A DNA stretch of 15,168 nucleotides from NCBI GenBank assembly GCA_902469555.1, contig CABRDB010000109.1, forward strand, positions 1 to 15,168. The letters run 5' to 3'. Made by a program: the position numbers and the translations under genes. The DNA is from an uncultured Collinsella sp. (GTDB lineage Bacteria > Actinomycetota > Coriobacteriia > Coriobacteriales > Coriobacteriaceae). The stretch's first letter is position 1; each line of letters opens with the position of its first letter. Below the pieces are notes generated by a model. That model worked only from the letters and a program-made list of their open reading frames with translations, did no database searches and was not told the DNA's origin. Below are positions 1-5,806 of this stretch, one piece after another.

Positions 1-322
1 CAAATCCAAGTTAGACCATTTCAAATGGTTCGATGTCTGCCCGGATGCGACACTGAAGTAAGTGTCCATCCTCGCAGTATCCGGTTCTCAAGGTGCACGC
101 CCCGCGGCTGATCCGGTTCGACCGGGCCGCGCGGCAAGGAGATATATTGCCAGACCGGAGGGGCCCCGCGGGCGGGAATCTGGGACTCCACGGTTCCTAC
201 ACAAATGAGGATGGGACCCTCTCTGTGAGAGCCTAGAAAGAACAGGGCCGCGGCCCCCTATTAGAGCGGCCCTTCGGTTTTCCAACGGTTAAGCTTCGGC
301 CGCATTAATGGCTGTATACCCA
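1..322. other. Non-coding, hairpin-rich region at window edge
   Basis: No credible protein gene is seen in these 322 bases. The stretch is GC-rich and full of self-complementary pieces. A 15-base palindrome lies at 15-29. A hairpin at 43-71 pairs 43-47 with 67-71 and 49-54 with 61-66, and is enclosed by CCGGAT (41-46) and ATCCGG (79-84). The nine bases ATCCGGTTC occur twice (79-87 and 111-119). GGGCCGCGGCCC near 245-256 is a perfect palindrome. The minus strand carries a boxA-like motif (82-98). The best reading is an untranslated leader or spacer of a structured RNA, perhaps an rRNA operon running leftwards off the window. This is inference; no rRNA gene body is visible. Confidence 0.4.
82..98 (-). 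promoter_or_regulatory. boxA-like antitermination motif (candidate)
   Basis: On the minus strand this reads TGCACCTTGAGAACCGG. It resembles the boxA element of rRNA leaders and 16S-23S spacers in Gram-positive bacteria (pattern TG..CTTTGAgAACT), where NusB/S10 antitermination complexes bind. A strong hairpin (43-71) and a palindrome (15-29) follow downstream on the same strand, as expected for a pre-rRNA processing region. It is a short degenerate motif, so chance is possible. Confidence 0.35.
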
Positions 323-931
323 TTAGAAATGGGACATAGCAGCGTTAACGAGTTCAAAAACGATTAGTCCAATAAGAGCCGCTGCGGCAAACTTGATGGC
401 ATTCACAAGCTGTGGATGCTCATAAGCCCAGCCCGTCCTCGTCTCTTCGCTGTCCGCCTTCTTTCCGTCCAAGAAGTCGGATATCTCTTGATACGTCACC
501 AAATCATTCTTCTTCTTGATATGTTCCGCTGCAAGCGCGCAGCACATTGCGCCAGCACCAAAGACGCCTGCCAACACCATCGTCGGAACGCACTGGACCA
601 TCCCCCACCCGTGGTTTTGCTGCCACATGAGCCAGGCCATAGAGACGGTAAACGCAAGAAGCCCAGTCAACATCCCCGCACCCAAGCGATAGAGCGTGCC
701 CCTATCGCGTTCAACCCTTTCTCTAATTATTGAAATGTCGCCTTTAACAAGCTCGTCAATCGTTACATCCAGTTGTTCAGACAGCAGTAGGAGACTCTGG
801 ATGTCGGGGTACGTTTTACCGCGCTCCCAATTACTGATGGTCTGACGTGTTACAAAAATGCGCCTTGCAAGATCCTCCTGGGACAAACCAGCATCGAGTC
901 GATACTGTTTAAGGTGTTTTGGCAGCTGCAT
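323..931 (-). CDS. XRE-family HTH regulator with membrane tail
   Basis: A 202-residue protein. Residues 5-62 form a classic XRE/Cro helix-turn-helix, with recognition-helix residues around RRIFVTRQTISNWERGKTYP (23-42), followed by the usual DVTIDELVKGD end. The rest is hydrophobic, with likely membrane segments near 84-103, 111-135 and 177-197, so the DNA-binding domain is probably tethered to the inner face of the membrane. The ATG at 931 has GAAGGGA about six bases upstream. A perfect inverted repeat at 1045-1064 lies 114 bases upstream and is a candidate operator. The gene sits after the rplT terminator and is probably a single transcription unit. Target genes cannot be deduced. Membrane-linked XRE proteins of this architecture are common in Firmicutes and Coriobacteria; the function of the membrane part is not known to me. 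Confidence 0.85.
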   Translation of the reverse strand: MQLPKHLKQYRLDAGLSQEDLARRIFVTRQTISNWERGKTYPDIQSLLLLSEQLDVTIDELVKGDISIIRERVERDRGTLYRLGAGMLTGLLAFTVSMAWLMWQQNHGWGMVQCVPTMVLAGVFGAGAMCCALAAEHIKKKNDLVTYQEISDFLDGKKADSEETRTGWAYEHPQLVNAIKFAAAALIGLIVFELVNAAMSHF

Positions 932-1044
932 GGCGTTCCCTTCGAATGCATCTCAACTCTTATTGGGCGGCTACACAACAGAAGCCGGCAAGCAAAGCGT
1001 AATCCCAAAATCAAACCCATACGGATGGCTGCGCGCAGATTAGA

Positions 1045-1064
1045 GTGTCAAAAATCTTTGACAC
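1045..1064. promoter_or_regulatory. Perfect inverted repeat, candidate operator
   Basis: GTGTCAAA and TTTGACAC (8 bases each) are separated by AATC. Each arm contains TTGACA on one strand, so the site could be an operator that also overlaps a -35 element. It lies in the 272-base gap between the XRE regulator (starts 931) and the rplT terminator, upstream of the regulator, which suits autoregulation. No good -10 is found at 16-18 bases from either TTGACA. Confidence 0.4.
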
Positions 1065-1152
1065 ATACGCTACCTGCTCTTTCTTGCAACTCGGACGCTA
1101 TCGAATTGATCGGTTTGGCTACGTCCCAAATCGATTACATCCCTAATCAATC

Positions 1153-1187
1153 AAAAAGGGGCGCTTCCGGATTGGAAGCGCCCCTTT
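1153..1187 (-). terminator. Rho-independent terminator of infC-rpmI-rplT
   Basis: On the minus strand, a perfect 14-bp stem (1174-1187 with 1155-1168) with a 5-base loop is followed by a run of T. It begins 16 bases after the rplT stop codon. This is a strong intrinsic terminator closing the ribosomal operon. Confidence 0.93.
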
Positions 1188-1203
1188 AAGATGCAAGAAG
1201 CAA

Positions 1204-1563
1204 TTAAGCCTCGAGAGCCTTCTTGGCAATGGCAGCCAGCTCGTTGAAGGACTCGATGTCCTCGTAAGCCATCTGAGCCAGAACCTTGCGGTCGAGCTCG
1301 ATACCGGCAACCTTCAGGCCGTGCATGAACTGAGAGTAAGAGATGTCGTTCAGGCGAGCGGCAGCGTTGATGCGGGTGATCCAGAGAGAGCGGATCTCGC
1401 GCTTCTTGTTGCGGCGATCACGATACTGATACTGCAGGGAGTGCTGGACCTGCTCTTTAGCATGCTTGTAAGTACGCGAAGCGGCACCGTAGTAACCCTT
1501 CGCACGGTGCATAACGGTACGGCGCTTCTTCTTGGCGGCAACAGCGCGCTTAATACGTGCCAT
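1204..1563 (-). CDS. rplT: 50S ribosomal protein L20
   Basis: A 119-residue protein of standard L20 length. It binds 23S rRNA early in assembly of the large ribosomal subunit. The basic N-terminus (MARIKRAVAAKKKRR), the GYYGAASRTYKHAKEQV segment (23-39) and the RDRRNKKREIRSLWITRINAA segment (from 48) are diagnostic. The ATG at 1563 has AGGAG about ten bases upstream. It is the last gene of the conserved infC-rpmI-rplT operon, 46 bases after rpmI, and a strong terminator follows. In Firmicutes and Proteobacteria L20 represses its own operon by binding the mRNA; whether that holds here cannot be read directly. Confidence 0.98.
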   Translation of the reverse strand: MARIKRAVAAKKKRRTVMHRAKGYYGAASRTYKHAKEQVQHSLQYQYRDRRNKKREIRSLWITRINAAARLNDISYSQFMHGLKVAGIELDRKVLAQMAYEDIESFNELAAIAKKALEA

Positions 1564-1609
1564 GTTCTATCAACTCCTAGACGGTAAAACGAAAAACGGG
1601 AACGCGAAC

Positions 1610-1801
1610 TTAGGCGAGACGCGACTTGATGACCTTGCGGTCGGCAGCGGCGATCTCGGTCTCCTGACGGAAGCCACGCTTACGTTTGGTGGACTTCTTG
1701 CTCAGGATGTGGCTCTTGAAAGCCTTGGCGCGCATAAGCTTGCCGGTGCCAGTCTTGCGGAAACGCTTCTTGGTGCCGCTGTGGGACTTCATCTTAGGCA
1801 T
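1610..1801 (-). CDS. rpmI: 50S ribosomal protein L35
   Basis: A 63-residue, very basic protein. The start [20 protein letters not shown] and the later [12 protein letters not shown] block are the L35 signature, and the length is normal for the family. It is a component of the large ribosomal subunit. The ATG at 1801 is preceded by AAGGAG at good spacing. It lies 32 bases after infC and 46 bases before rplT in the universally conserved order, so it is certainly cotranscribed with them. Confidence 0.98.
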   Translation of the reverse strand: MPKMKSHSGTKKRFRKTGTGKLMRAKAFKSHILSKKSTKRKRGFRQETEIAAADRKVIKSRLA

Positions 1802-1833
1802 GAAATACTCCTTAATCGGTTACAGAACACTAG

Positions 1834-2388
1834 TTACTTGGTATCGCTTGCCGCTTTATCCTCATCGAAGGCGCCCTTAATCGGGGCGAGCAGCATAAGC
1901 ATGTTACGGCCTTCCATCTTAGGCTTGGACTCGACCGCAGCGTAAGGCTTGAGATCCTCGGCGAGACGCTCGAGAACGTTAAGACCCTGCTCCGGGTGAG
2001 CCATCTCACGGCCGCGGAACATGATGGTGATCTTAACGCGTGCGCCCTTCTTGAGGAAACGCAGAACGTGGCCCTTCTTGGTCTCGTAATCGCCAACGTC
2101 GATCTTGGGTCGGAACTTCATTTCCTTGACCTCGACCTTAGACTGGTTCTTACGAGCGGCCTTGGCCTTCATGGCCTGCTGGTACTTGAACTTACCGTAG
2201 TCCATGACCTTGCAGACCGGCGGCTCCGCGTTGGGAGCGATCTCGACCAGGTCGAGACCCTGATCGTCAGCGACGCGCTGGGCATCGCGGATGGCGAACA
2301 GGCCGAGCTGAGAGCCATCGACGCCAATCAAACGGCACGAAGATGCAGTGATCTCGTCGTTGATGCGGGTGTCATCAGACTTAGCTAT
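1834..2388 (-). CDS. infC: Translation initiation factor IF-3, probable AUA start
   Basis: IF3 binds the 30S subunit, keeps it apart from 50S and checks start-codon and initiator-tRNA choice. Family motifs are all present: RINDEI near the start, SCRLIG, GLDLVEIAPNAEPPVCKVMDYGK and the C-terminal FRGREMAHPE segment. An in-frame ATG at 2403 gives 189 residues (MEVGKIAKSDD...), but the ribosome-binding site GGAGG (2397-2401) lies inside its first codons and no other site precedes it. GGAGG is ideally placed, 8 bases, before the sixth codon ATA (2386-2388), giving a 184-residue protein of typical form. Non-AUG infC starts (AUU, AUC, AUA) are well known and let IF3 limit its own synthesis. The start is therefore inferred with good support; the gene identity is certain. 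Confidence 0.95.
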   Translation of the reverse strand: MAKSDDTRINDEITASSCRLIGVDGSQLGLFAIRDAQRVADDQGLDLVEIAPNAEPPVCKVMDYGKFKYQQAMKAKAARKNQSKVEVKEMKFRPKIDVGDYETKKGHVLRFLKKGARVKITIMFRGREMAHPEQGLNVLERLAEDLKPYAAVESKPKMEGRNMLMLLAPIKGAFDEDKAASDTK

Positions 2389-2393
2389 TTTCC

Positions 2394-2450
2394 CTACCTC
2401 CATTCATAAAAAAATAACCCGGCGCTTCTTTGCAACCAGGTCGTACACAT
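2394..2450 (-). CDS. Possible leader ORF overlapping infC ribosome-binding site
   Basis: ATG at 2450 opens an 18-codon frame (MCTTWLQRSAGLFFYEWR) ending in TAG at 2394-2396, one base past the infC GGAGG. A second in-frame ATG at 2456 would give 20 residues, but GAGG (2457-2460) is well spaced only for the ATG at 2450. The frame runs through the U-rich tract of the possible attenuator. Translation of this frame would unload ribosomes at the infC start and could couple the two. A frame this short can arise by chance; no homologue is known to me. Confidence 0.3.
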   Translation of the reverse strand: MCTTWLQRSAGLFFYEWR

Positions 2451-2605
2451 AGACATCCTCGGTATGAGGAAGGGAATCTAGGTTGTATGACCAGTCAGCT
2501 GCTCATTGGCGCCAAAAGGTGGGAACCCTCGGGTTCCTCTTTAGGGCATTGCGGGAACAACGCCTTGCGAATAATAACACGTACAGCGCGCTATCACATT
2601 ACGTA
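2404..2605 (-). promoter_or_regulatory. infC operon promoter and leader region
   Basis: About 200 bases lie between the terminator at 2610-2631 and infC, so the infC promoter must be here. TATTAT (plus 2571-2576) is the best -10 candidate, but no good -35 is seen. The leader downstream contains a 7-bp, 2-base-loop inverted repeat at 2522-2537 and the palindrome TTGGCGCCAA near 2506-2515. Together with the weak attenuator, this suggests a structured, regulated leader such as the L20/IF3 leaders of other bacteria. Confidence 0.4.
2407..2441 (-). terminator. Possible attenuator just before infC
   Basis: On the minus strand a 6-bp stem (2436-2441 with 2417-2422, one G-U pair, 13-base loop) is followed by TTA and then seven T. 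It sits 19 bases before the proposed AUA codon. The stem is weak for a terminator, so it may need partner sequences upstream or may only pause RNA polymerase. infC operons in Firmicutes are controlled by leader attenuation, which makes this plausible. Confidence 0.3.
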
Positions 2606-2609
2606 CACG

Positions 2610-2631
2610 AAAAAGGGGCCTTGACCCCCTT
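2610..2631 (-). terminator. Terminator copy downstream of tRNA-Leu fragment
   Basis: On the minus strand AAGGGG (2626-2631 reversed) pairs with CCCCTT (2613-2618) around a 7-base loop, followed by a T run. It is a near copy of the terminator after the intact tRNA-Leu (2792-2814) and belongs to the same duplication. Confidence 0.75.
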
Positions 2632-2641
2632 GAAGCGCAGG

Positions 2642-2672
2642 TGCATGTATGGTGCCCGAGGCGAGACTCGAA
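2642..2672 (-). pseudogene. tRNA-Leu 3'-end fragment (31-base direct repeat)
   Basis: These 31 bases are identical to 2826-2856, the 3' part of the tRNA-Leu gene: the T-loop end, the 3' acceptor strand, the CCA and eight bases beyond. The similarity continues through the terminator, so the repeat spans about 67-69 bases (2606-2672 versus 2788-2856). No matching 5' tRNA half is present, so this is not a working tRNA. It is either an att-like scar of an element that integrated at tRNA-Leu, or the leftover of a tandem tRNA duplication whose 5' half was replaced. Confidence 0.7.
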
Positions 2673-2787
2673 GGGACTTCGCTTCGCGAAGCCCCGGGCT
2701 TCGGGCGCATGGCGCCCTCGCCACGCTCCGCTACAAACAGGCCGCTGGCCTGTTTGTTTAACGCTCCGCGCGCTCACGCGAGTTCGG
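2673..2787. repeat. Hairpin-dense block between the two tRNA-Leu ends
   Basis: This 115-base stretch holds several perfect inverted repeats: CTTCGCGAAG near 2683-2692, GGGCGC-ATG-GCGCCC at 2703-2717, and ACAAACAGGCC-GCT-GGCCTGTTTGT at about 2733-2757, with the last flanked by the direct repeat ACGCTCCGC (2723-2731 and 2761-2769). The 11-bp hairpin is followed on the plus strand by a T-rich run, so it could terminate plus-strand RNA. The design is like a REP or miniature repeat unit. No protein gene is credible here. Confidence 0.55.
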
Positions 2788-2791
2788 CACG

Positions 2792-2814
2792 AAAAAGGGG
2801 GCCTCGACCCCCTT
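2792..2814 (-). terminator. Terminator of tRNA-Leu
   Basis: On the minus strand AAGGGGG pairs with CCCCCTT (2808-2814 with 2795-2801) around a 6-base loop and runs into a T tract. It lies 20 bases after the tRNA CCA end. Confidence 0.85.
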
Positions 2815-2833
2815 GAACGCTCACTTGCATGTA

Positions 2834-2920
2834 TGGTGCCCGAGGCGAGACTCGAACTCGCACGTTGTTGCCAACGGTGGATTTTGAGTCCACTGCGTCT
2901 GCCAATTCCGCCACTCGGGC
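2834..2920 (-). tRNA. tRNA-Leu, anticodon CAA (CCA encoded)
   Basis: The minus strand gives a full class II tRNA. The acceptor stem is GCCCGAG/CTCGGGC with discriminator A and an encoded CCA (2834-2836). The anticodon arm is GTGGA-CTCAAAA-TCCAC, so the anticodon is CAA, reading UUG. A long variable arm (CGTTGGCAACAACG) marks the leucine type, and the T arm contains TTCGAGT. The gene lies 39 bases after the transglutaminase-like gene. A possible -10 (TAAACT, plus 2937-2942) lies just upstream of the tRNA, so it may have its own promoter. Its 3' end is duplicated at 2642-2672. Confidence 0.97.
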
Positions 2921-2959
2921 ACGTAATGCGTGAGTTAGTTTATCACAGCTTTCTACCGA

Positions 2960-4393
2960 TTAGTCCGAAAATGGAACTTCGAGCATTTCGATGAGTTCGA
3001 CCGTGCGTAGCATCTCGCGCTGACGGCATCCGCGACCGTCGACCGAAGCCTCACCCATCTGGTTATCGTAAGGGTCCTCGCGCATGCCGTCGAAAGAGGG
3101 CTCAAACTCTGCCTGGAATCGATTGTTGGCCACCATACGCCATGGGTCGAGATTGCCAAAGTAGTGACGGCGGCGCCACTCCTCCCCCATCCTGCGAGCA
3201 GAAGATCCAAATGACACGTCGGCGTTGAGCCAACCGGTCTGCGGCGTATAGAACTCTGCCCAGTCGTGCGACCCCACCGAATCGGGCGCAACGTAGAGGC
3301 CGCTCTGCCAACGGGCAGGCACGCCCGCGATACGGCACATGGTGATAAACGTGAGCGCCATAACGCCGCAATCGCCGCGGAGCGAATGCGCGCAGTCATC
3401 GGCAATAGATCCCAAAAGCAAGTACGGCGGCTGATAGCGATAGTCGATATACTGCGTCAGGTAATCATAGATAGCACGGGCGCGATCGAGCGGATCCTCG
3501 AGTCCGTCAACAACACCGGCCGTCAGCTGCTGCAGATACGGCGTGAATGCAATGTGCGGACGATCCTCGGAAATATCCTCGGGCAGAGGCGCGTCCATAC
3601 GCGGATGAACCGGAAGTGCGCCACCGTAGACATCACAATAAGCAGCATCGATGTGATAACGATAAGTCACCGAGAATGAGCGCTCACTCGAAGAAGACCA
3701 CGAGGCGGTACGCGCCGAAGCGTTCGCGGGAGCAACAGCACCCTCCGGCGTCATGTCGAGAATCTCGACCTGAGACTGTTGGCGGCAGGTGGCGGCTACG
3801 GGAAGCCAAGCGCGAACGGTCTCCCCCTCTAGAGCGCCGGGGACAGACAAGGACGCCTTAAGCGTAATAACGCGAGTCAATCCGTTTTGTGACTCCATCT
3901 CCTTGAGCATCTCGTTGCGCAGTGCAATTCCGTCCGTAGGATCGGGACGCATGCCGGGGACCTCTTTGGGATATACGCGAAGCGAATCGAGGAAGTTGTC
4001 GAGAACGAACAGCTCGCCATCGATAAAGCGCCAGTCAATACGCTTACGGTCAATCAGATCGTCAAACTGCTCCTCGGTAAACTCAGGCCACTCCTCGCGA
4101 ATCATCGCAATAGCCCGATCGCGCGACACCGAAAAATGAAGCGGCGTCTCAAGCATGCGATACCGCTCGGCACGAACGCAGGCAGCAAGCGAGGGATCGG
4201 GATTCTGCCCCAAAAGACGATCACAAGCCGCAACAGCCTGCGTCAAATATCCGGCATCCTTGAGACGAAGAATCTCGGGCGGCAGTCCAATATCGAGATG
4301 ACGGAAATCATCACAGCAAACATCAACAGAGCAACCAACAGGACCCTCGTCAATGACCTTCCCATCCGAAGGCAGCACATTAATAACAGCCAT
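2960..4393 (-). CDS. Transglutaminase-like domain protein
   Basis: A 477-residue protein with a transglutaminase-like (papain-fold) core in the C-terminal half. The catalytic triad is visible: Cys in LRGDCGVMALTF, followed by RIAGVPARWQSG; His in GSHDWAEFY; Asp in GWLNADVSFG (Cys342, His376, Asp392 from the chosen start). Such proteins can be proteases or cross-linking enzymes; the substrate is unknown. There is no signal peptide or membrane segment, so it looks cytoplasmic. The N-terminal 300 residues are not recognised by me. The in-frame ATG at 4429 has no ribosome site and overlaps a likely -10 (TACAAT); the ATG at 4393 has GGAG six bases upstream, so I chose it. It sits between aldolase and tRNA-Leu, probably alone. 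Confidence 0.85.
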   Translation of the reverse strand: MAVINVLPSDGKVIDEGPVGCSVDVCCDDFRHLDIGLPPEILRLKDAGYLTQAVAACDRLLGQNPDPSLAACVRAERYRMLETPLHFSVSRDRAIAMIREEWPEFTEEQFDDLIDRKRIDWRFIDGELFVLDNFLDSLRVYPKEVPGMRPDPTDGIALRNEMLKEMESQNGLTRVITLKASLSVPGALEGETVRAWLPVAATCRQQSQVEILDMTPEGAVAPANASARTASWSSSSERSFSVTYRYHIDAAYCDVYGGALPVHPRMDAPLPEDISEDRPHIAFTPYLQQLTAGVVDGLEDPLDRARAIYDYLTQYIDYRYQPPYLLLGSIADDCAHSLRGDCGVMALTFITMCRIAGVPARWQSGLYVAPDSVGSHDWAEFYTPQTGWLNADVSFGSSARRMGEEWRRRHYFGNLDPWRMVANNRFQAEFEPSFDGMREDPYDNQMGEASVDGRGCRQREMLRTVELIEMLEVPFSD

Positions 4394-4427
4394 ACCAAAC
4401 TCCAAGTCATTAGAACTCTTGAAGCCC

Positions 4428-4457
4428 ATTGTAGCGAGATAAAAAAGAAAGCCCCAA
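4428..4457 (-). promoter_or_regulatory. Possible promoter of transglutaminase-like gene
   Basis: On the minus strand TTGGGG (plus 4452-4457) and TACAAT (plus 4428-4433) are 18 bases apart. The -10 is good and the -35 weak. Transcription would begin near 4421, about 28 bases before the ATG at 4393, which fits that start and not the one at 4429. The promoter overlaps the possible terminator at 4441-4470. Confidence 0.4.
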
Positions 4458-4470
4458 TAAAGGAACCCTC
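4441..4470 (-). terminator. Possible weak terminator
   Basis: On the minus strand 4462-4470 and 4447-4455 can form nine pairs, four of them G-U, around a 6-base loop, followed by six T. It could end transcripts coming from the aldolase gene. The many wobble pairs keep confidence modest. Confidence 0.4.
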
Positions 4471-4500
4471 AACACCGATAAACGGTACCTAGAAAAAATG

Positions 4501-4692
4501 AATTCAGCCCAGTAACCCTGTAGCGAGTTAACGAAGGAGGCCCCGTTTCCCCGGAGTTGATTCCGTCGCGCGACTTCTAGCGAAGCCAGTAGCCACCTTA
4601 ATTCAGACTCGTAACCCTGCGGCGTTAAACGAAGGAAGCCCCGTCCCCCGGAACTGTTTCCTTGGCGCGACTTCTGGCGAAGCCAGGTGAGC
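4501..4692. repeat. Two tandem imperfect repeats of about 95 bases
   Basis: Unit 1 (4501-4599) and unit 2 (4600-4692) both begin AATTCAG and share the blocks GTAACCCTG, CGAAGGA.GCCCCGT, CGCGACTTCT.GCGAAGCCAG in the same order. By eye they are about three-quarters identical. They lie in the non-coding gap (4434-4745) between aldolase and the transglutaminase-like gene. No protein gene is seen here. They may be a local duplication of a mobile hairpin unit. Confidence 0.7.
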
Positions 4693-4725
4693 GCAAAGGA
4701 AACAGTGTAGGGAGACGGGGCTTCC
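4634..4725. repeat. Long imperfect hairpin next to aldolase 3' end
   Basis: The arm GGAAGCCCCGTC (4634-4645) is the exact reverse complement of 4714-4725. Inside it, 4653-4663 pairs with 4696-4706, and at the tip CTGGC-GAA-GCCAG (4674-4686) closes the structure. The 92-base hairpin ends 20 bases from the aldolase stop codon. There is no T run after it on either strand, so it may stabilise the aldolase mRNA 3' end rather than terminate it, or be a miniature repeat element. Confidence 0.7.
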
Positions 4726-4745
4726 GGCGGGAAGTTTAGCGACGC

Positions 4746-5612
4746 TTACGCCTTGTTGACGGAGCCAAACTCCTCCATGAGCTCCTTGGTGCGGGCAACG
4801 ATGTTCTCGCGACCAGGCTTGAGGAGCTTGCGGGGGTCAAAGCCCTTGCCCTGCTGATCCTTGCCAGCCTCGATATACTCGCGAACGCCCTTGGCGAAGA
4901 CGAGCTGCAGATCGGTGTTGACGTTGATCTTGGAGATACCCAGGGAGATGGCCTTCTTGATCTGATCCTCGGGGATGCCGGTGCCACCGTGCAGGACGAG
5001 GGGCAGGTCGCCGGTCTGAGCCTTAATCTCGCCCAGGCGCTCGAAGGAAAGGCCAGCCCAGTCGGCAGGGTACACGCCGTGGATGTTGCCGATACCGCAG
5101 GCGAGGAAGTCGACGCCCAGGTCAGCAATCTGCTTGCACTCAGCAGGATCAGCGAGCTCGCCGCTGGAGGTCACGCCGTCCTCGGTGCCGCCGATGCCGC
5201 CGACCTCGGCCTCGATGGACATGCCCTTGGAGTGGGCAAGCTCAACGAGCTCCTTGGTGCGGTCGAGGTTAAGCTGGAAGGTCTCCTCGTGAGAGCCGTC
5301 ATACATGATGGACGTGAAGCCGGCCTCGATGCACTTGAAGCAGTCCTCGTAAGAACCGTGATCGAGGTGAAGGGCGACGGGAACGGTAACGCCCGTGGCC
5401 TCGACGGCAGCCTTGACCATGTCGGCGCAGACCTTGAAACCGCCCATCCACTTAGCGGCACCAGCGGTGCACTGAAGGATCAGCGGAGACTTGGCCTCCT
5501 CGGCGGCCTGGAGAATAGCCAGGGTCCACTCGAGGTTGTTGGTGTTGAAGGCACCGAGACCGTACTTGCCGGCCTCGGCCTTCTTGAGCATGTCTGCTGC
5601 GTTGACGAGCAT
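4746..5612 (-). CDS. fba: Class II fructose-bisphosphate aldolase
   Basis: A 288-residue zinc enzyme that splits fructose 1,6-bisphosphate into dihydroxyacetone phosphate and glyceraldehyde 3-phosphate in glycolysis, and the reverse in gluconeogenesis. Family signs: start MLVNAADMLKKAEAGKYGLGAFN; HLDHG (82-86) with catalytic Asp84 and zinc ligand His85; EAEVGGIGGTED (134-145); zinc ligands His178 (GNIHGVY) and His208 (VLHGGTGIP); and NVNTDLQ near 231-237 for phosphate binding. The ATG at 5612 has a strong AGGAGG eight bases upstream; the open frame extends further but has no start signal there. Class II tagatose-bisphosphate aldolases are close relatives, so that substrate is a possible alternative. 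It appears to be a single-gene unit with its own promoter. Confidence 0.96.
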   Translation of the reverse strand: MLVNAADMLKKAEAGKYGLGAFNTNNLEWTLAILQAAEEAKSPLILQCTAGAAKWMGGFKVCADMVKAAVEATGVTVPVALHLDHGSYEDCFKCIEAGFTSIMYDGSHEETFQLNLDRTKELVELAHSKGMSIEAEVGGIGGTEDGVTSSGELADPAECKQIADLGVDFLACGIGNIHGVYPADWAGLSFERLGEIKAQTGDLPLVLHGGTGIPEDQIKKAISLGISKINVNTDLQLVFAKGVREYIEAGKDQQGKGFDPRKLLKPGRENIVARTKELMEEFGSVNKA

Positions 5613-5652
5613 AAAAGAAACCTCCTGTAAGGTTGCTCCGATAACGCCTGAG

Positions 5653-5680
5653 ATTTTACCACGACATACCCGAGCATAAA
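5653..5680 (-). promoter_or_regulatory. Candidate promoter of fba
   Basis: On the minus strand TTTATG (plus 5675-5680) and TAAAAT (plus 5653-5658) are 16 bases apart, placing the RNA start about 33 bases before the aldolase ATG. The -10 is good and the -35 poor. The rest of the 194-base gap 5613-5806 shows nothing clear. Confidence 0.35.
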
Positions 5681-5806
5681 CGTTCGTTTGTTCACGAATA
5701 CCATCCGATTGGACAAATTTTGACCGTTTGCCCCACAGAATCGACCCACTGGGGAAAATAGCTTGACGATTGAGCGGTCTTCGTGGTTCGGACGACGGCT
5801 TCGAGC

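Noticed and set aside
181..322. Possible T-box riboswitch on the minus strand
   Set aside because: The segment has GGAACCGTGG but lacks the full T-box consensus, a specifier loop and a downstream aminoacyl-tRNA synthetase or amino acid gene.
2642..2720. A second tRNA-Leu gene
   Set aside because: Only the 3' part matches. No D arm, anticodon arm or matching 5' acceptor strand is present.
5732..5755. Terminator between the MBL gene and aldolase
   Set aside because: The CCCCACAG..CTGGGG pairing is only about five bases, with a long loop and a poor T run.
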